This document shows positions 26,562 through 36,290 of a stretch of 64,000 bases of DNA, one piece after another. The translations under genes were made by a program, and so were the position numbers. The notes under the pieces are model-generated. The model was given only the letters and a program-made list of their open reading frames with translations, was not told the origin of the DNA and searched no databases. Positions within the stretch are counted from its first letter, which is position 1; each line of letters begins with the position of its first letter. The stretch is from CALODL01 sp942492115 (GTDB taxonomy: Bacteria > Planctomycetota > Phycisphaerae > UBA1845 > CAIVHJ01): NCBI GenBank assembly GCA_942492115.1, contig CALODL010000027.1, positions 700,370 to 764,369 on the forward strand, read 5' to 3'.

Positions 26562-27464
26562 ATGGCGAGTGCAGTATTCGAGCGAATCAAAGCGACTGGC
26601 GAACTCCCGTCACCGAGCGGCGTGGCCCTCGAGGTGTTGCAGATTGCCAAGGATCCATCGGCCAAAATCGTCGATATTGCGGCGATTGTCGAAAAGGACC
26701 CGGCGTCGGCGGCGCGCATCCTCAAGTTTGTCAATTCGGCCTTCTTTGGGGTGAGCAATAAGATCGCATCATTGCACAGGGCTATCATTCTGCTGGGTAT
26801 GCGCACCGTGGTCAATCTGTCGTTGGGGTATTCGCTCATATCCCAGAACATGAAGGGCCGCTGCGACACGTTCGACTACGATGACTTCTGGCTCGATTCC
26901 CTGGCGCGCGCCGCCGCAGCCCGGCAATTGGCTACGGGGGACCTCAACGCCAACGAGGCCTTTACGTGTGGGCTGTTGAGCCAGGTCGGCCGCCTGGCTA
27001 TGGCTACGGTCTATCCGCGAGAGTATGGCCAGGTGCTGAACTTCGTGCGAGCCAATACACTGGCCAAAGTCACCGACGTCGAGCGGCGCATCTTCGAACT
27101 CGATCACAATCAACTGACGGCCGAAATGCTGGCCGATTGGCACCTGCCTGAGTACTTCGGCAAGGCTGTGTGTGCCCAGGACGCACCATTTCGCGCAGGG
27201 CTGGCGCCGGATTCGATCGAGCTGCAACTGGGTGGATGGCTGAGTCTCGGCGGCCTCATGGCACCGATGTTCGCGCGTTGGGAGGTCAAACGCACGCAGA
27301 TTACCTCGCTGCTGACCGCCGCCCATCGCATGCGGATTTCACCGAACCACTTTGGAAACACCTTTGCCGCTGTGGGCGAAATCTGGCGTGATGCCGGCGA
27401 GCTTTTCACATTGAAAACCGGCCCGGTCGCCTCGTGGCGCGAGGTATACGCCAAGGCATCCTGA
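26562..27464 (+). CDS. HDOD-domain protein
   Basis: A 300-aa cytoplasmic protein, start ATG 26562 after TGGAGGGATAACAG. The HDOD domain fills about residues 12-215: LPSPSGVALEVLQIAKDPSA, IAAIVEKDPASAARILKFVN, SAFFG, IASLHRAIILLGMRTVVNLS and FTCGLLSQVGRLAM. The HD-domain catalytic His-Asp pair is replaced, as in all HDOD proteins, so it is probably a regulatory rather than hydrolytic domain. HDOD proteins take part in signal transduction linked to motility and cyclic-di-GMP. The partner is not visible; the flagellar genes are 32 kb away. It is a single gene, convergent with the efflux operon. Confidence 0.88.
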   Translation: MASAVFERIKATGELPSPSGVALEVLQIAKDPSAKIVDIAAIVEKDPASAARILKFVNSAFFGVSNKIASLHRAIILLGMRTVVNLSLGYSLISQNMKGRCDTFDYDDFWLDSLARAAAARQLATGDLNANEAFTCGLLSQVGRLAMATVYPREYGQVLNFVRANTLAKVTDVERRIFELDHNQLTAEMLADWHLPEYFGKAVCAQDAPFRAGLAPDSIELQLGGWLSLGGLMAPMFARWEVKRTQITSLLTAAHRMRISPNHFGNTFAAVGEIWRDAGELFTLKTGPVASWREVYAKAS

Positions 27465-27489
27465 CCAACGCGATCGTCTGTGAACTCTA

Positions 27490-30400
27490 TCAGGAGTTAT
27501 CGCGCCGGCGGAATTCACGGACTGCGCAGTACCCCACAGGCACGACCAGCATCGTCAGGAGTTCGACGAACATCCCCCCGAACACCGGTATAGCCATCGG
27601 CACCATGATGTCCGCTCCGCGCCCTTGAGAGGTCAGGACGGGTAGCAGCGCCAGAATGGTCGTCGCTGTCGTCATGAGGCACGGACGTACACGCCGTTGG
27701 CCGGCCTCGAGGGTTGCGGCTCTGATTTCGGCTGTCGAGGTGGGTGCCCGCCGCGCAAAGCTGTCATCGAGGTAGGCGGCCATCACAACGCCATCATCGG
27801 TGGCAATGCCGAACAGTGCCAGGAAGCCGACCCAGATGGCCACGCTTAGATTGATCGGGTGAACCTGAAACAGATCACGCATGTTCTCATCGAACAGCAC
27901 CACGTCCAGGAACCAGCTCTGGCCATACAACCAGATCAGCACGAAACCACCAGCCCAGGCCACCGCGATACCGGTGAACACCAGGCCCGTGGTGATCATC
28001 GATCTGAATTGGAGATAGAGAATCAAGAAGATGATGAACAAGGCCAGCGGCAGAACGACCATCAATTTTTTCTCGGAGCGTACCTGGTTCTCATAGCTGC
28101 CTGCGAAGGTGAAGCTGACACCGGTCGGCAGGTCCAAATCACCCGCCTCAATTCTGGCATTCAGATGGGCGCGGGCCTGCTCGACGACATCGACCTCGGC
28201 ATGACCGCTGCGTTTGTCGAACAGGACGTAGCCGACGAGGAAGGTGTCTTCGCTCTTGATGACCTGGGGGCCGCGGACATACTCGATGTCGGCGAGCTGA
28301 CCAAGCGGGACCTGCGTCCCGTCGGGTGCCGCGACCAGAATGCGCTCGAGCGCCTCGATGTTGTCACGTAACTCACGAAGATAGCGTACGCGCACGGGGT
28401 AGCGCTCACGGCCTTCGACAGTCGTCGTCACCTGCTCCCCGCCGATGGCAACTTCGATGACATTCTGCACCGCCTGCAATGTGATGCCGTAACGCGCGAT
28501 GGCTTTGCGGTTGATGTCGATTTCCAGATAGGGTTTGCCGATGATGCGGTCTGCGACCACCGCGTCCGGTAGTACCATCGGGACCTCTTTGAGCGCCGAT
28601 TCGATCGCGAGGCCAGCGACCTCGATGCTCGCCAGATCCGGGCCCTTGATCTTTACGCCCATCGGGGCGCGCATGCCGCTTTGCAACATGACCACCCGAG
28701 CGGCAATCGGTTGAAGCCGCGGGGCCGTCGTCGTGCCCGGCATCCTGGCCGCCTCGACGATGAGATCCCAGATGTCGTCAGGAGAACGTACTCCCGGCCA
28801 CGCGACGCGGTCGGGGTTGAGCCGGGGATCGAGTGGTGGACGCCACAGCCGGAACGGGCGCCCGGCTTCATCGGGGATCAACTGTCCGTCGGCATCACGT
28901 TCAAAACGTCCCTTGAGAACATAGGGCTGGCCATCGGGCGCACGAACTGGCGTACCACGGATGTCCCGAAACACGTCCATGTCGTCGTCGTCGTGGGCGA
29001 AGAACAGACGGTGTCCATGCTCGTCGACAAGGTACTCGGCAGAGTAGTTAATAATGGTTTCGATCATCGACAGCGGCGCCGGATCGAGCGGGCTGTCGGC
29101 GCGGCCCAGTTTTCCAACCGCGGAGTCGATTTCGGGGATCATGTCGAAGGCCATATCCTGTTTGGCCAGAACATCGCTGACTTCGCCGATCGAGGCATGC
29201 GGCATGGTCACGGGCATGTACAGGTATGAGCCTTCGTCGAGCGGCGGCATGAATTCCTTGCCAAGCCCCGGGACCCGGTGGGCGATATATCGAGCCACGG
29301 CATGCTCGCGCATTGTGGGGGGGAACCACGCAAACATCGTGTCGAACCCAAGCCACACCATGAGACCGCTGCCCAGGAGCAGTACAGGGAGCGTCAGGAA
29401 GGCAATCTTGTGCGTCAGGGCGATGCGCAAAATATATGGATACGCGCGCAGAAAAAAGGCGAATGAACCGAGGACGCCGCCGACCAGCAGCGCGACCAGG
29501 ATGAAGTTGGAGGGCAGGCCACGATCCTGTCCCAGTGGCGCCCAGGTGTGGGTCAGCACAACGGTCAGCGCTGCGATGCACACCACCGTTGCCGATCTGC
29601 GAACGGTGCGTTGGACAGCGTCCGACACGAATGGAGCGAGTCCGCGCGCACCCCCGAGCACAGCCAGGGCAGCGGCCACCCAGTACCAGTTGAACAGTAT
29701 GGCGGCGCCGACGCCGGCCGTAATCAAACCAGCACTGATCAACCATCTGGGCGCACCCGCCGTTCGACGCCGAGCCAGCATCAGGTGGGCAAGCGACGGC
29801 ATGATGGTCAGGGCGATGAGGATCGAGGCACACAACGCGAACGTCTTGGTGAACGCCAGCGGCCGGAACAATTTGCCTTCGGCGGCCTCCATCGTAAAGA
29901 CCGGCAGGAAGCTGACAATCGTCGTGGACACGGCAGTCAAGACAGCACCAGCGACCTCGCGGGTCGCGCGGTAGACGATGTCCAATCGATCTTCATCTTC
30001 TGCGGCATCGTCGAGGTGCTTGAGGATGTTTTCGCAAACGATAATACCCATGTCGACGATCGTGCCGATGGCGATGGCGATGCCTGACAAGGCCACGATG
30101 TTGGCGTCGACGCCCACATAACGCATGGCAATGAAGCACATCAGAACGGCCAGGGGCAGGACCCCGGAGATGATCAAGGAGGTCCGCAAGTTGTGCACCA
30201 TGATCATGACCACGATCGCAGTGACCAGGATCTGCTGCAGGAGGGCGTCGCCGAGAGTAGCGAGTGTCTCGTTGATCAATCCGGAGCGGTCATAGAACGG
30301 TACGATGGTGACCTGGCTGACCCGTCCATCCGGCAACGTCTTGCGTGGCAAACTGGTGGAGATTTCGGCGATCTTGGCTTTGACTGCTGTGATGGTGGCG

Positions 30401-31362
30401 CGGGGATTCTCGCCGAATCGCGCGACGACTACGCCGCCCACGACCTCGCTGCCGCCTTTGTCGAGTACTCCGCGGCGCAGTGCCGGGCCCAGAGCGACTC
30501 GGGCGACGTTACGAATGTATATCGGGACGTTGTCATTCACCGTGACGACCGCGTCTTCGATGTCGCCGAGATTCTTGATGAATCCAAGGCCCCGGATGAC
30601 GTACTCGACGCGATTGACTTCGATGGTCCGGGCTCCGACATCGACGTTCGATGTCTTGACGGCCTGAATGACGTCTTCTAATGCGACACCGTGAGCGCGC
30701 ATTGCGTCCGGATCGACATCGATCTGGTATTCCTGAACAAAACCACCGACCGACGCGACTTCCGCTACGCCATCGGCGGACATCAGGGCGTAGCGCACGT
30801 GCCAATCCTGAATGGAGCGCAATTCGTGGAGATCCCAGCCGCCGAGCGGCCGGCCTGCGGCATCGCGCCCCTCGAGTGTGTACCACATGACCTGGCCAAG
30901 GGCCGTTGCGTCTGGTCCAAGGGTTGGCTGAACATCAGCAGGCAGAGCGTCCGCGGGAAGGCTGAGTAGTTTCTCGGTAATCCGGGAGCGCGACCAGTAG
31001 AACTCTACATCCTCATCGAAAATTACGTAGATCGTCGAAAAGCCGAACATCGAGTAACTGCGAATTGTCTTGATGCCCGGGACACCAAGCAGTGCGACGG
31101 TCAGAGGATATGAGATCTGATCCTCAACGTCCTGTGGCGAACGTCCCGGCCAGCGCGTGAAAACGATCTGTTGATTTTCACCGATGTCGGGAATGGCATC
31201 GACCGGTACGGGGTCGCGCGGAAACCCGCCGAAATCCCAATCGAACGGGGCGGTCATGACGCCCCAGCCGACGGTAAACGCAACCAGTAGCACGACGATC
31301 AGCTTGTTGTGCAGGCAGAAGCGGACCGTTCGTGACAGCAGCGTGTCCGGATGGTCAGTCAT
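27490..31362 (-). CDS. cusA: CusA/CzcA-type heavy-metal RND efflux pump
   Basis: A 1290-aa inner-membrane pump. Start ATG 31362 overlaps the TGA of cusB by four bases (ATGA). The family's marks include VDAIPDIGENQQIVFT, WPGRSPQDVEDQISYPLTVA, GVPGIKTIRSYSMFGFSTIYV, IRGLGFIKNLGDIED, and TM4 GIAIAIGTIVDMGIIVCENI with the proton-relay acidic residues. It is about 240 residues longer than E. coli CusA. Part of the excess is three or four extra hydrophobic segments at about residues 560-690, between TM6 and TM7, and another is an insert near 850-910. VVMLQSGMRAPMGVKIKG contains Met residues in the porter channel, suitable for Cu(I)/Ag(I). It works with the downstream-encoded adaptor and outer-membrane partner. 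Confidence 0.93.
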   Translation of the reverse strand: MTDHPDTLLSRTVRFCLHNKLIVVLLVAFTVGWGVMTAPFDWDFGGFPRDPVPVDAIPDIGENQQIVFTRWPGRSPQDVEDQISYPLTVALLGVPGIKTIRSYSMFGFSTIYVIFDEDVEFYWSRSRITEKLLSLPADALPADVQPTLGPDATALGQVMWYTLEGRDAAGRPLGGWDLHELRSIQDWHVRYALMSADGVAEVASVGGFVQEYQIDVDPDAMRAHGVALEDVIQAVKTSNVDVGARTIEVNRVEYVIRGLGFIKNLGDIEDAVVTVNDNVPIYIRNVARVALGPALRRGVLDKGGSEVVGGVVVARFGENPRATITAVKAKIAEISTSLPRKTLPDGRVSQVTIVPFYDRSGLINETLATLGDALLQQILVTAIVVMIMVHNLRTSLIISGVLPLAVLMCFIAMRYVGVDANIVALSGIAIAIGTIVDMGIIVCENILKHLDDAAEDEDRLDIVYRATREVAGAVLTAVSTTIVSFLPVFTMEAAEGKLFRPLAFTKTFALCASILIALTIMPSLAHLMLARRRTAGAPRWLISAGLITAGVGAAILFNWYWVAAALAVLGGARGLAPFVSDAVQRTVRRSATVVCIAALTVVLTHTWAPLGQDRGLPSNFILVALLVGGVLGSFAFFLRAYPYILRIALTHKIAFLTLPVLLLGSGLMVWLGFDTMFAWFPPTMREHAVARYIAHRVPGLGKEFMPPLDEGSYLYMPVTMPHASIGEVSDVLAKQDMAFDMIPEIDSAVGKLGRADSPLDPAPLSMIETIINYSAEYLVDEHGHRLFFAHDDDDMDVFRDIRGTPVRAPDGQPYVLKGRFERDADGQLIPDEAGRPFRLWRPPLDPRLNPDRVAWPGVRSPDDIWDLIVEAARMPGTTTAPRLQPIAARVVMLQSGMRAPMGVKIKGPDLASIEVAGLAIESALKEVPMVLPDAVVADRIIGKPYLEIDINRKAIARYGITLQAVQNVIEVAIGGEQVTTTVEGRERYPVRVRYLRELRDNIEALERILVAAPDGTQVPLGQLADIEYVRGPQVIKSEDTFLVGYVLFDKRSGHAEVDVVEQARAHLNARIEAGDLDLPTGVSFTFAGSYENQVRSEKKLMVVLPLALFIIFLILYLQFRSMITTGLVFTGIAVAWAGGFVLIWLYGQSWFLDVVLFDENMRDLFQVHPINLSVAIWVGFLALFGIATDDGVVMAAYLDDSFARRAPTSTAEIRAATLEAGQRRVRPCLMTTATTILALLPVLTSQGRGADIMVPMAIPVFGGMFVELLTMLVVPVGYCAVREFRRRDNS

Positions 31363-33404
31363 GGCTTGGCCCCGTGTTCGTCGTGATCGAGTCCGTATTT
31401 TTCGCGGACCGTACCGCAACGCAACATGGTCGCCCCGAAATACGGATTCGTGACAGACATGTCGACCTGCAGCCAATCCGCGCCACGGTTATCGAACGCC
31501 ATCGGACAGTGGATGCGGTACAGCGTGCGGCTGTGCGCCGGTCTGGCGGACACCACGGCGATCATGGATTCGGAAAGCAGGGCGAATGCGGCGCGCGCGG
31601 GATCAATGTGTTCAGCGGCGATGAGCTGCGCCCCCGAACTGCGCAAATCACCACAGGGCAGGCCTGTTGTGTGATCATCACCTGCTGCGATCGACACGAT
31701 CGTTTCGGCCGCGGCAACCGCATCCGTTAGACGATCGGCACTGAGTGCCTGCTGGATCGCCAGGTAGGCATCGAGGAGCTCATCGAGCCGTTCTTGATAC
31801 TCAGCGGTCGGGACCACCTCCGATTGAGTAGTGTGCACGGGGGGAGCGGCAACCTTTGGAGGTGTGCCCGTCATCATGCTGGGGCGCGCCATGATCTGCA
31901 TGGCGCTGTCGATTTTAAAATTCCCGTTGACGACCACGCGTTCGCCTTCCTCGAGACCGGCGCTGACGATGTAGAACGCGCCGGCCCGGGCGCCGAGAGT
32001 AATCTCGCGTCCACGATAGACGGCCGCGTCATCGGAGTCCTGGACATATACGACCGCGCGCGTTCCGGTGATCAACGGGGCCGACGCCGGGATGACCAAC
32101 GGAGGCGTGACGCGGGCCGACGATGCCGACGAGAACCCCAGTGACTCGGCGCGGACCAGCGGCATGCCGCAGACGTCGCACGAGCCCGGGGCGTCCTTGA
32201 CAACCTCCGGGTGCATGGGGCTGATCCATTTGCCGGCTAGAGCATTGTCAATCACGATTCCGCCTTCCGCGATCCGTACTGCAACGGTCGCACGGACGAA
32301 GAGGTGCGGCTTCAGCCGACCGTCCGCATTGTCGACATTCACGCGGACCTTGATGGTGCGCGTCCGCCCGTCGAGCACCGGATCGATGAAGGCGATGGTG
32401 CCCGTGAACGACTTCCCGGGATAGGCCTCTGTTTCGAAACGGACGGCCTGGCCATAGCGCAACCATTCGAGATCGGACTCGTAGGCGTCGAGTTTCACCC
32501 ATACGCGTGACAGATCCGCAATCGTGTAGATCCTTGCTCCGGTCTGAACGTACTTGCCTTCGACCGCGTTCTTGTCGATGACGATGCCTCCGATCGGGGC
32601 GTAAATCGTCATGTGGTCCGACGGTTGATCGCGGCGTTCGATGTCGGCGATTTGATCCTCGGTCATACCCCATAGACGGAATTTTTCGCGGATGTCATCG
32701 ATCCACAGGTGTGCTGACTCACGAACGCTGGTGACGTCACTGCGTTCGAGGTCGCGACTGGCCTTGATGGCCTGCAGCAGTTCCTGCTGGGCGGTGAGCA
32801 ACTCCGGGCTGTAGATCGTCACCAGGTGATCTCCGGGCCGCACGGGTACGCCGGTGTAGTCGACGTACATGCGATCGAGTCGCCCGGGCACCCACGCCGT
32901 GATGTGGCGAACACGACTCTCATCGTAATCGACTTTGCCGACCATGCGGATGGCCGTGTCGACGAAGCGCCGTTCAACAGGTCGCACCTGTATGTCAGCG
33001 AGCTGACGCGAACGTTCCGAGAGGGTCAGACGGGCGGTGGAGGCGGACGCGTCAGCCGCATCGACGACGACCTCGACCATGTCCATACCGCAGATCGGGC
33101 AGCGTCCGGGTTGTGAGAGTGTCGTGCAGAACATGGAGCACGCATAGTGCCGGGGGGAACCGTTGTGTGGCCGGGGGCCCGTTGGGTCCGGTACGAGCGC
33201 CATGCCACACTTCGGGCAGGCACCGGGCATGCTGCGCTGGATCTCAGGGTGCATGGAACAGGTCCACTGCGCAGGCGCCGTGTCTGCAGAACTGGGTGTC
33301 GTCACCGCTCCGCGCAACCAGTAGCCGGCGCACAGACACAAGGCCGCGGCCCCGAACAGGCCTGTGGTCCGCACGGCGGTCATGAGGTGATTGGAGGCAC
33401 TCAT
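31359..33404 (-). CDS. cusB: CusB-type adaptor with three metal-binding HMBD motifs and DUF3347 tail
   Basis: A 681-aa membrane-fusion protein. A signal anchor at about 10-28 is followed by two heavy-metal-binding motifs: WTCSMHPEIQ..CPKCGM and YACSMFCTT..CPICGM. The adaptor core follows: VARRFVDTAIRMVGKV-like barrel strands, ITAWVPGRLDRMYVDYTG, a coiled-coil (LLTAQQELLQAIKASRDLER) and IAFIDPVLDGRTRTIKVRV. A third HMBD motif sits inside the C-terminal half, WISPMHPEVVKDAPGSCDVC, around 385-415. The last 110 residues are a DUF3347-type domain (HCPMAFDNRGADWLQ, NPYFGATMLRCG). HMBDs bind Cu or Ag at the mouth of the pump. It overlaps cusC by four bases at 33401-33404 and cusA at 31359-31362. Confidence 0.92.
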   Translation of the reverse strand: MSASNHLMTAVRTTGLFGAAALCLCAGYWLRGAVTTPSSADTAPAQWTCSMHPEIQRSMPGACPKCGMALVPDPTGPRPHNGSPRHYACSMFCTTLSQPGRCPICGMDMVEVVVDAADASASTARLTLSERSRQLADIQVRPVERRFVDTAIRMVGKVDYDESRVRHITAWVPGRLDRMYVDYTGVPVRPGDHLVTIYSPELLTAQQELLQAIKASRDLERSDVTSVRESAHLWIDDIREKFRLWGMTEDQIADIERRDQPSDHMTIYAPIGGIVIDKNAVEGKYVQTGARIYTIADLSRVWVKLDAYESDLEWLRYGQAVRFETEAYPGKSFTGTIAFIDPVLDGRTRTIKVRVNVDNADGRLKPHLFVRATVAVRIAEGGIVIDNALAGKWISPMHPEVVKDAPGSCDVCGMPLVRAESLGFSSASSARVTPPLVIPASAPLITGTRAVVYVQDSDDAAVYRGREITLGARAGAFYIVSAGLEEGERVVVNGNFKIDSAMQIMARPSMMTGTPPKVAAPPVHTTQSEVVPTAEYQERLDELLDAYLAIQQALSADRLTDAVAAAETIVSIAAGDDHTTGLPCGDLRSSGAQLIAAEHIDPARAAFALLSESMIAVVSARPAHSRTLYRIHCPMAFDNRGADWLQVDMSVTNPYFGATMLRCGTVREKYGLDHDEHGAKP

Positions 33405-34927
33405 GGTTGCTCTCCTTCGGGCTCGGGTTGTGGTGAGAGGTCTGATGATGGAGCGGGGGGGGATGGTAGCGCCCGGCCTACCATGGTCTCAATGCGTGAC
33501 AGATAGATTGCACGGTCGGCGTGGGCGCGCTCGTAGGACAGCTCGAATTCGAGCAGGGTGCGTTCGGCATCGACCACGTCGGTAAATCCGAGCTGACCAG
33601 TGCGGAATGCCGCTTCGGTGGCACGCAGGGCCTGGTGTGCTTTGGGCACCAGCGTATCGCGGAACAGGTCGATCTTTCTCTCGGCATCACGGTAGTCGTA
33701 CAGCGCTCTTTGCAGGCTGGTCGCCAGCATGTTGCGCAGGTCGGCGCGCGCGTTCGAGGTGGCGTTGTACCGCGCTCGTGCCTCGCGTTTCTCGGCGCGG
33801 TAGCGATCATGCCAGATTGGGATGTTCATCGACAGAGAGACCATCCACGCATCTGAACCTGAGTCCGGGGCACGCTGTCCGGGCGCCAGGCTCCAGCCGA
33901 CCGCATAGGCGTCAATGGCACCGCCATTGCCTTGCGCGATGTTACGCGCGCCGAACAACGCCGCGGGGTTTCCGAATCCTTGTGCCTGCGGCCGACGAGC
34001 CCGACCGATATCGGTGTAGTCGAATCCAATCGTGATGTCCGGAAAGTACGACTGGTTTGCGAGGTCGATGCCCATCTGGGCGCGGGTCACCTCATGGTCC
34101 ATGGCCTGCAGTTGCGGATTATGCGCGTCGAACAATGCGAGTATGTCCACGTCGTTCGCCCGCAGCGCGCGGTCGGGCAGGATCGTCGGTTCGGGCAGCT
34201 CCATGGCGATCGGGCGGTTGAGCAAGGCGTTCAGCTGGCCCTCGAGGGGAGCGGTCAAATCGATCAGCGAAGCCAGGTGATCCTCCAGTTTGCCCAGCTC
34301 GACCTGAGCGCGGATGACCTCAGGGTGCGTGGCCATCGCCGTGCGGTAGCGCGTGCGGGCAATGGCTTCGTGCTGCTTGATGAGGTCGCGGTTTTCGCGC
34401 ACGACAGCGATGGCCCGAAAGACATAATAGTACTCACAGTATGCGGATCGAACGGCATGGAACAGGGCCAGCTTGCTCTGTTCGTAGCGCAGGCGCGCCG
34501 CCTCGGCCCGTTCCCCCGCCATGTCGCGGCGGATCGCGAGCTTGGCCAACCAGGGCACCGTCTGGGACATTCCAAGACCCTGTTCCTGGGGCCCGACGCG
34601 CGTCTCGATTTCCTGGATGAAGTAACGATAACTGAGCCGCGGATCCGGAAGGCCGCCGACCTGCACGCCGCGTTCGAGTTCAGCCTGCCACGAATTGAAC
34701 GCAGCTTCGAGACCCGGATTGTTCAGCGCGGCGTAGACCAGGTAGTCCTGAAGGGTTGCAGTTGAGCTCAACTCGAATTCGTCTTCGGGCAACGGCGGCG
34801 CCGGTGTGGCGCGGTGTTGTACAGTTCGTGGGGCACGGGCAGGCGTGCGGGGCACGTCAGCTTTGTGGCATGCGAGCGCAAGCGTGCACAGTGCACAGCT
34901 GAGCGCGAACAATGAATGACGCAACAT
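33401..34927 (-). CDS. cusC: CusC/OEP-type outer-membrane efflux lipoprotein
   Basis: A 508-aa TolC-like channel. I chose ATG 34927 because it opens a signal peptide with lipobox LALAC (Cys19) and has GGAGTTCAGTCC upstream; the open frame extends 133 codons further upstream without support. Two OEP repeats are visible: LQDYLVYAALNNPGLEAAF, LSYRYFIQEIETRVG and VRSAYCEYYYVFRAIAVVRE in the first, and PQLQAMDHEVTRAQMGIDLA, FPDITIGFDYTDIGR and MNIPIWHDRYRAEKREARAR in the second. It forms the trimeric exit duct. The ATG of cusB overlaps its stop by four bases, so cusC-cusB-cusA are translationally coupled. Confidence 0.9.
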   Translation of the reverse strand: MLRHSLFALSCALCTLALACHKADVPRTPARAPRTVQHRATPAPPLPEDEFELSSTATLQDYLVYAALNNPGLEAAFNSWQAELERGVQVGGLPDPRLSYRYFIQEIETRVGPQEQGLGMSQTVPWLAKLAIRRDMAGERAEAARLRYEQSKLALFHAVRSAYCEYYYVFRAIAVVRENRDLIKQHEAIARTRYRTAMATHPEVIRAQVELGKLEDHLASLIDLTAPLEGQLNALLNRPIAMELPEPTILPDRALRANDVDILALFDAHNPQLQAMDHEVTRAQMGIDLANQSYFPDITIGFDYTDIGRARRPQAQGFGNPAALFGARNIAQGNGGAIDAYAVGWSLAPGQRAPDSGSDAWMVSLSMNIPIWHDRYRAEKREARARYNATSNARADLRNMLATSLQRALYDYRDAERKIDLFRDTLVPKAHQALRATEAAFRTGQLGFTDVVDAERTLLEFELSYERAHADRAIYLSRIETMVGRALPSPPAPSSDLSPQPEPEGEQP

Positions 34928-34985
34928 GGACTGAACTCCGAGCGCAATGAGAACTGATCGAAACGTCGTCAGCGCGCAGCGGGAT

Positions 34986-35354
34986 TCAATTGAGCAGGAT
35001 AATCGTTGAGAGGGCGTAGAGAACGGCAGGAGGGCGAAATACATCTGAGTGGGCTTCGGGGCGTGGAGCGCCCTGGCCGTCATCGCCCGAATTAATGACC
35101 GTGAGTGGTTGGAGTGTACGAATCGGCGACACCAGGCCTTCGCGAACCGCCGGCTCGCGTCCGCATGCGCAACTGCCCAGGGCACCACCATCCGTGGAGC
35201 CGTCTGGTGTTTCACAGCCACACCCACACTGGCCTGCTGTACAACAGCAGCACGATTGTGACATGTCCGTCCGGGAACTGGCCGGGGCAGGCTGCGCGGG
35301 ACCGAAGTGTGTGGCCGACAGTACAATGATGATGAAGATGCGCGCGGACATCAC
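34986..35354 (-). CDS. Small Cys-rich secreted protein heading the efflux operon
   Basis: A 122-aa predicted exported protein. The GTG at 35354 or the ATG at 35351 would both start a signal-like stretch FIIIVLSATHFGPAQPAP. The mature part has a dense cluster, SCCCCTAGQCGCGCET, and a further SCACG, nine Cys in about 36 residues, then no Cys to the end. It lies 58 nt upstream of cusC on the same strand, so it is the first gene of the operon. Cys-rich clusters of this sort are typical of soft-metal binding, and a periplasmic copper/silver chaperone or sink is a reasonable guess. I recognise no named family. The hydrophobic C-terminus (LYALSTIILLN) is short. Confidence 0.65.
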   Translation of the reverse strand: MMSARIFIIIVLSATHFGPAQPAPASSRTDMSQSCCCCTAGQCGCGCETPDGSTDGGALGSCACGREPAVREGLVSPIRTLQPLTVINSGDDGQGAPRPEAHSDVFRPPAVLYALSTIILLN

Positions 35355-35496
35355 CGTGAATCTACTCCGTGCAGGCCATGTGGAGCAAGGTAATTCCTCG
35401 ACTTCTCTGCAAACGGCAGCTGTGAGGCTTGAGTGGCCGTCCCCGCCCTCCTATGATCCGAGGTTGGGTTGCGGTCGGCTGCGGAGGACATCGAAC

Positions 35497-36198
35497 ATGG
35501 TTCGGATCAGGACTCGGATTATCATTGCCAGTACGTTGTGTGCAACGCTTGTCGGCTGTGGAGGCGGAGCGAGCCCGGCTACCTACCAGTCCGGATCGGG
35601 CGCGAACCCGTTGGACGGCGCCGTGGTTCGGGATGGTGGCAGCGATATTGTTTTGACACTCAACGACTCCGGGACTGCCCTCGAGCAGGTGGCCCTGGGC
35701 GATGGGACCAATGCCAGGACAGTTGAGTTCGGTCCGCCGGTCAACAATGTTGCCGTGCCTCGGGAGATCACCACCGGGGGTGGAAACAGCACGCTCATGA
35801 TCGATCGCGACACACAATCGGTTGATATCAGGACCACCGTACCCATTGTCGGGGAAATCAATATTTCCGCGGGGATCCCCAGCGAACTCGTCGTGACACG
35901 CGAGATTTTCCTGCCTGAAGCTCGCGACCCCAGTGGCGTGGGCGACTGTGCCACAGTGGTCGAATCCGTGGATGCATTCTGTGCGTTGTTCTTACGCCGC
36001 GAAGACGAAGCACGGGCGGAGATCATCGCGTTCACGCGCCAGCAGACCCAGCAGCAGCTCGGCGTGGGGTTGGCCAACAACATCGTCGCCGGCTTCATCA
36101 ACTCGTTCTATGACACCATCGTGGACTTCTGTGACTCCTGGACAGAGGTGCGTCAGGGCACGGATGATACCGCGCCGGTCGATCCGTGTGCAGGTTGA
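35497..36198 (+). CDS. Hypothetical lipoprotein
   Basis: A 233-aa protein, start ATG 35497 after GCGGAGGACATCGAAC. The signal peptide has lipobox ATLVGC (Cys18). The mature N-terminal half is beta-rich and Asp/Thr-rich (VLTLNDSGTALEQVALGDGT, LMIDRDTQSVDIRTTVPIVG). The C-terminal half is helical with a Cys pair (DCATVVESVDAFCALF) and a final FCDSWTEVR. No named family is recognised. Its 5' end is divergent from the efflux operon, and the next gene starts 93 nt after its stop on the same strand. Confidence 0.72.
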   Translation: MVRIRTRIIIASTLCATLVGCGGGASPATYQSGSGANPLDGAVVRDGGSDIVLTLNDSGTALEQVALGDGTNARTVEFGPPVNNVAVPREITTGGGNSTLMIDRDTQSVDIRTTVPIVGEINISAGIPSELVVTREIFLPEARDPSGVGDCATVVESVDAFCALFLRREDEARAEIIAFTRQQTQQQLGVGLANNIVAGFINSFYDTIVDFCDSWTEVRQGTDDTAPVDPCAG

Positions 36199-36290
36199 CC
36201 CGGTTGCCGCCTGTTCCAGTCGGGCACTGAAACGCAACAGCGTTAGGTGGGATATGTGGCCCACTGCCTGGGCCCTCTGGAGGTTCACCC

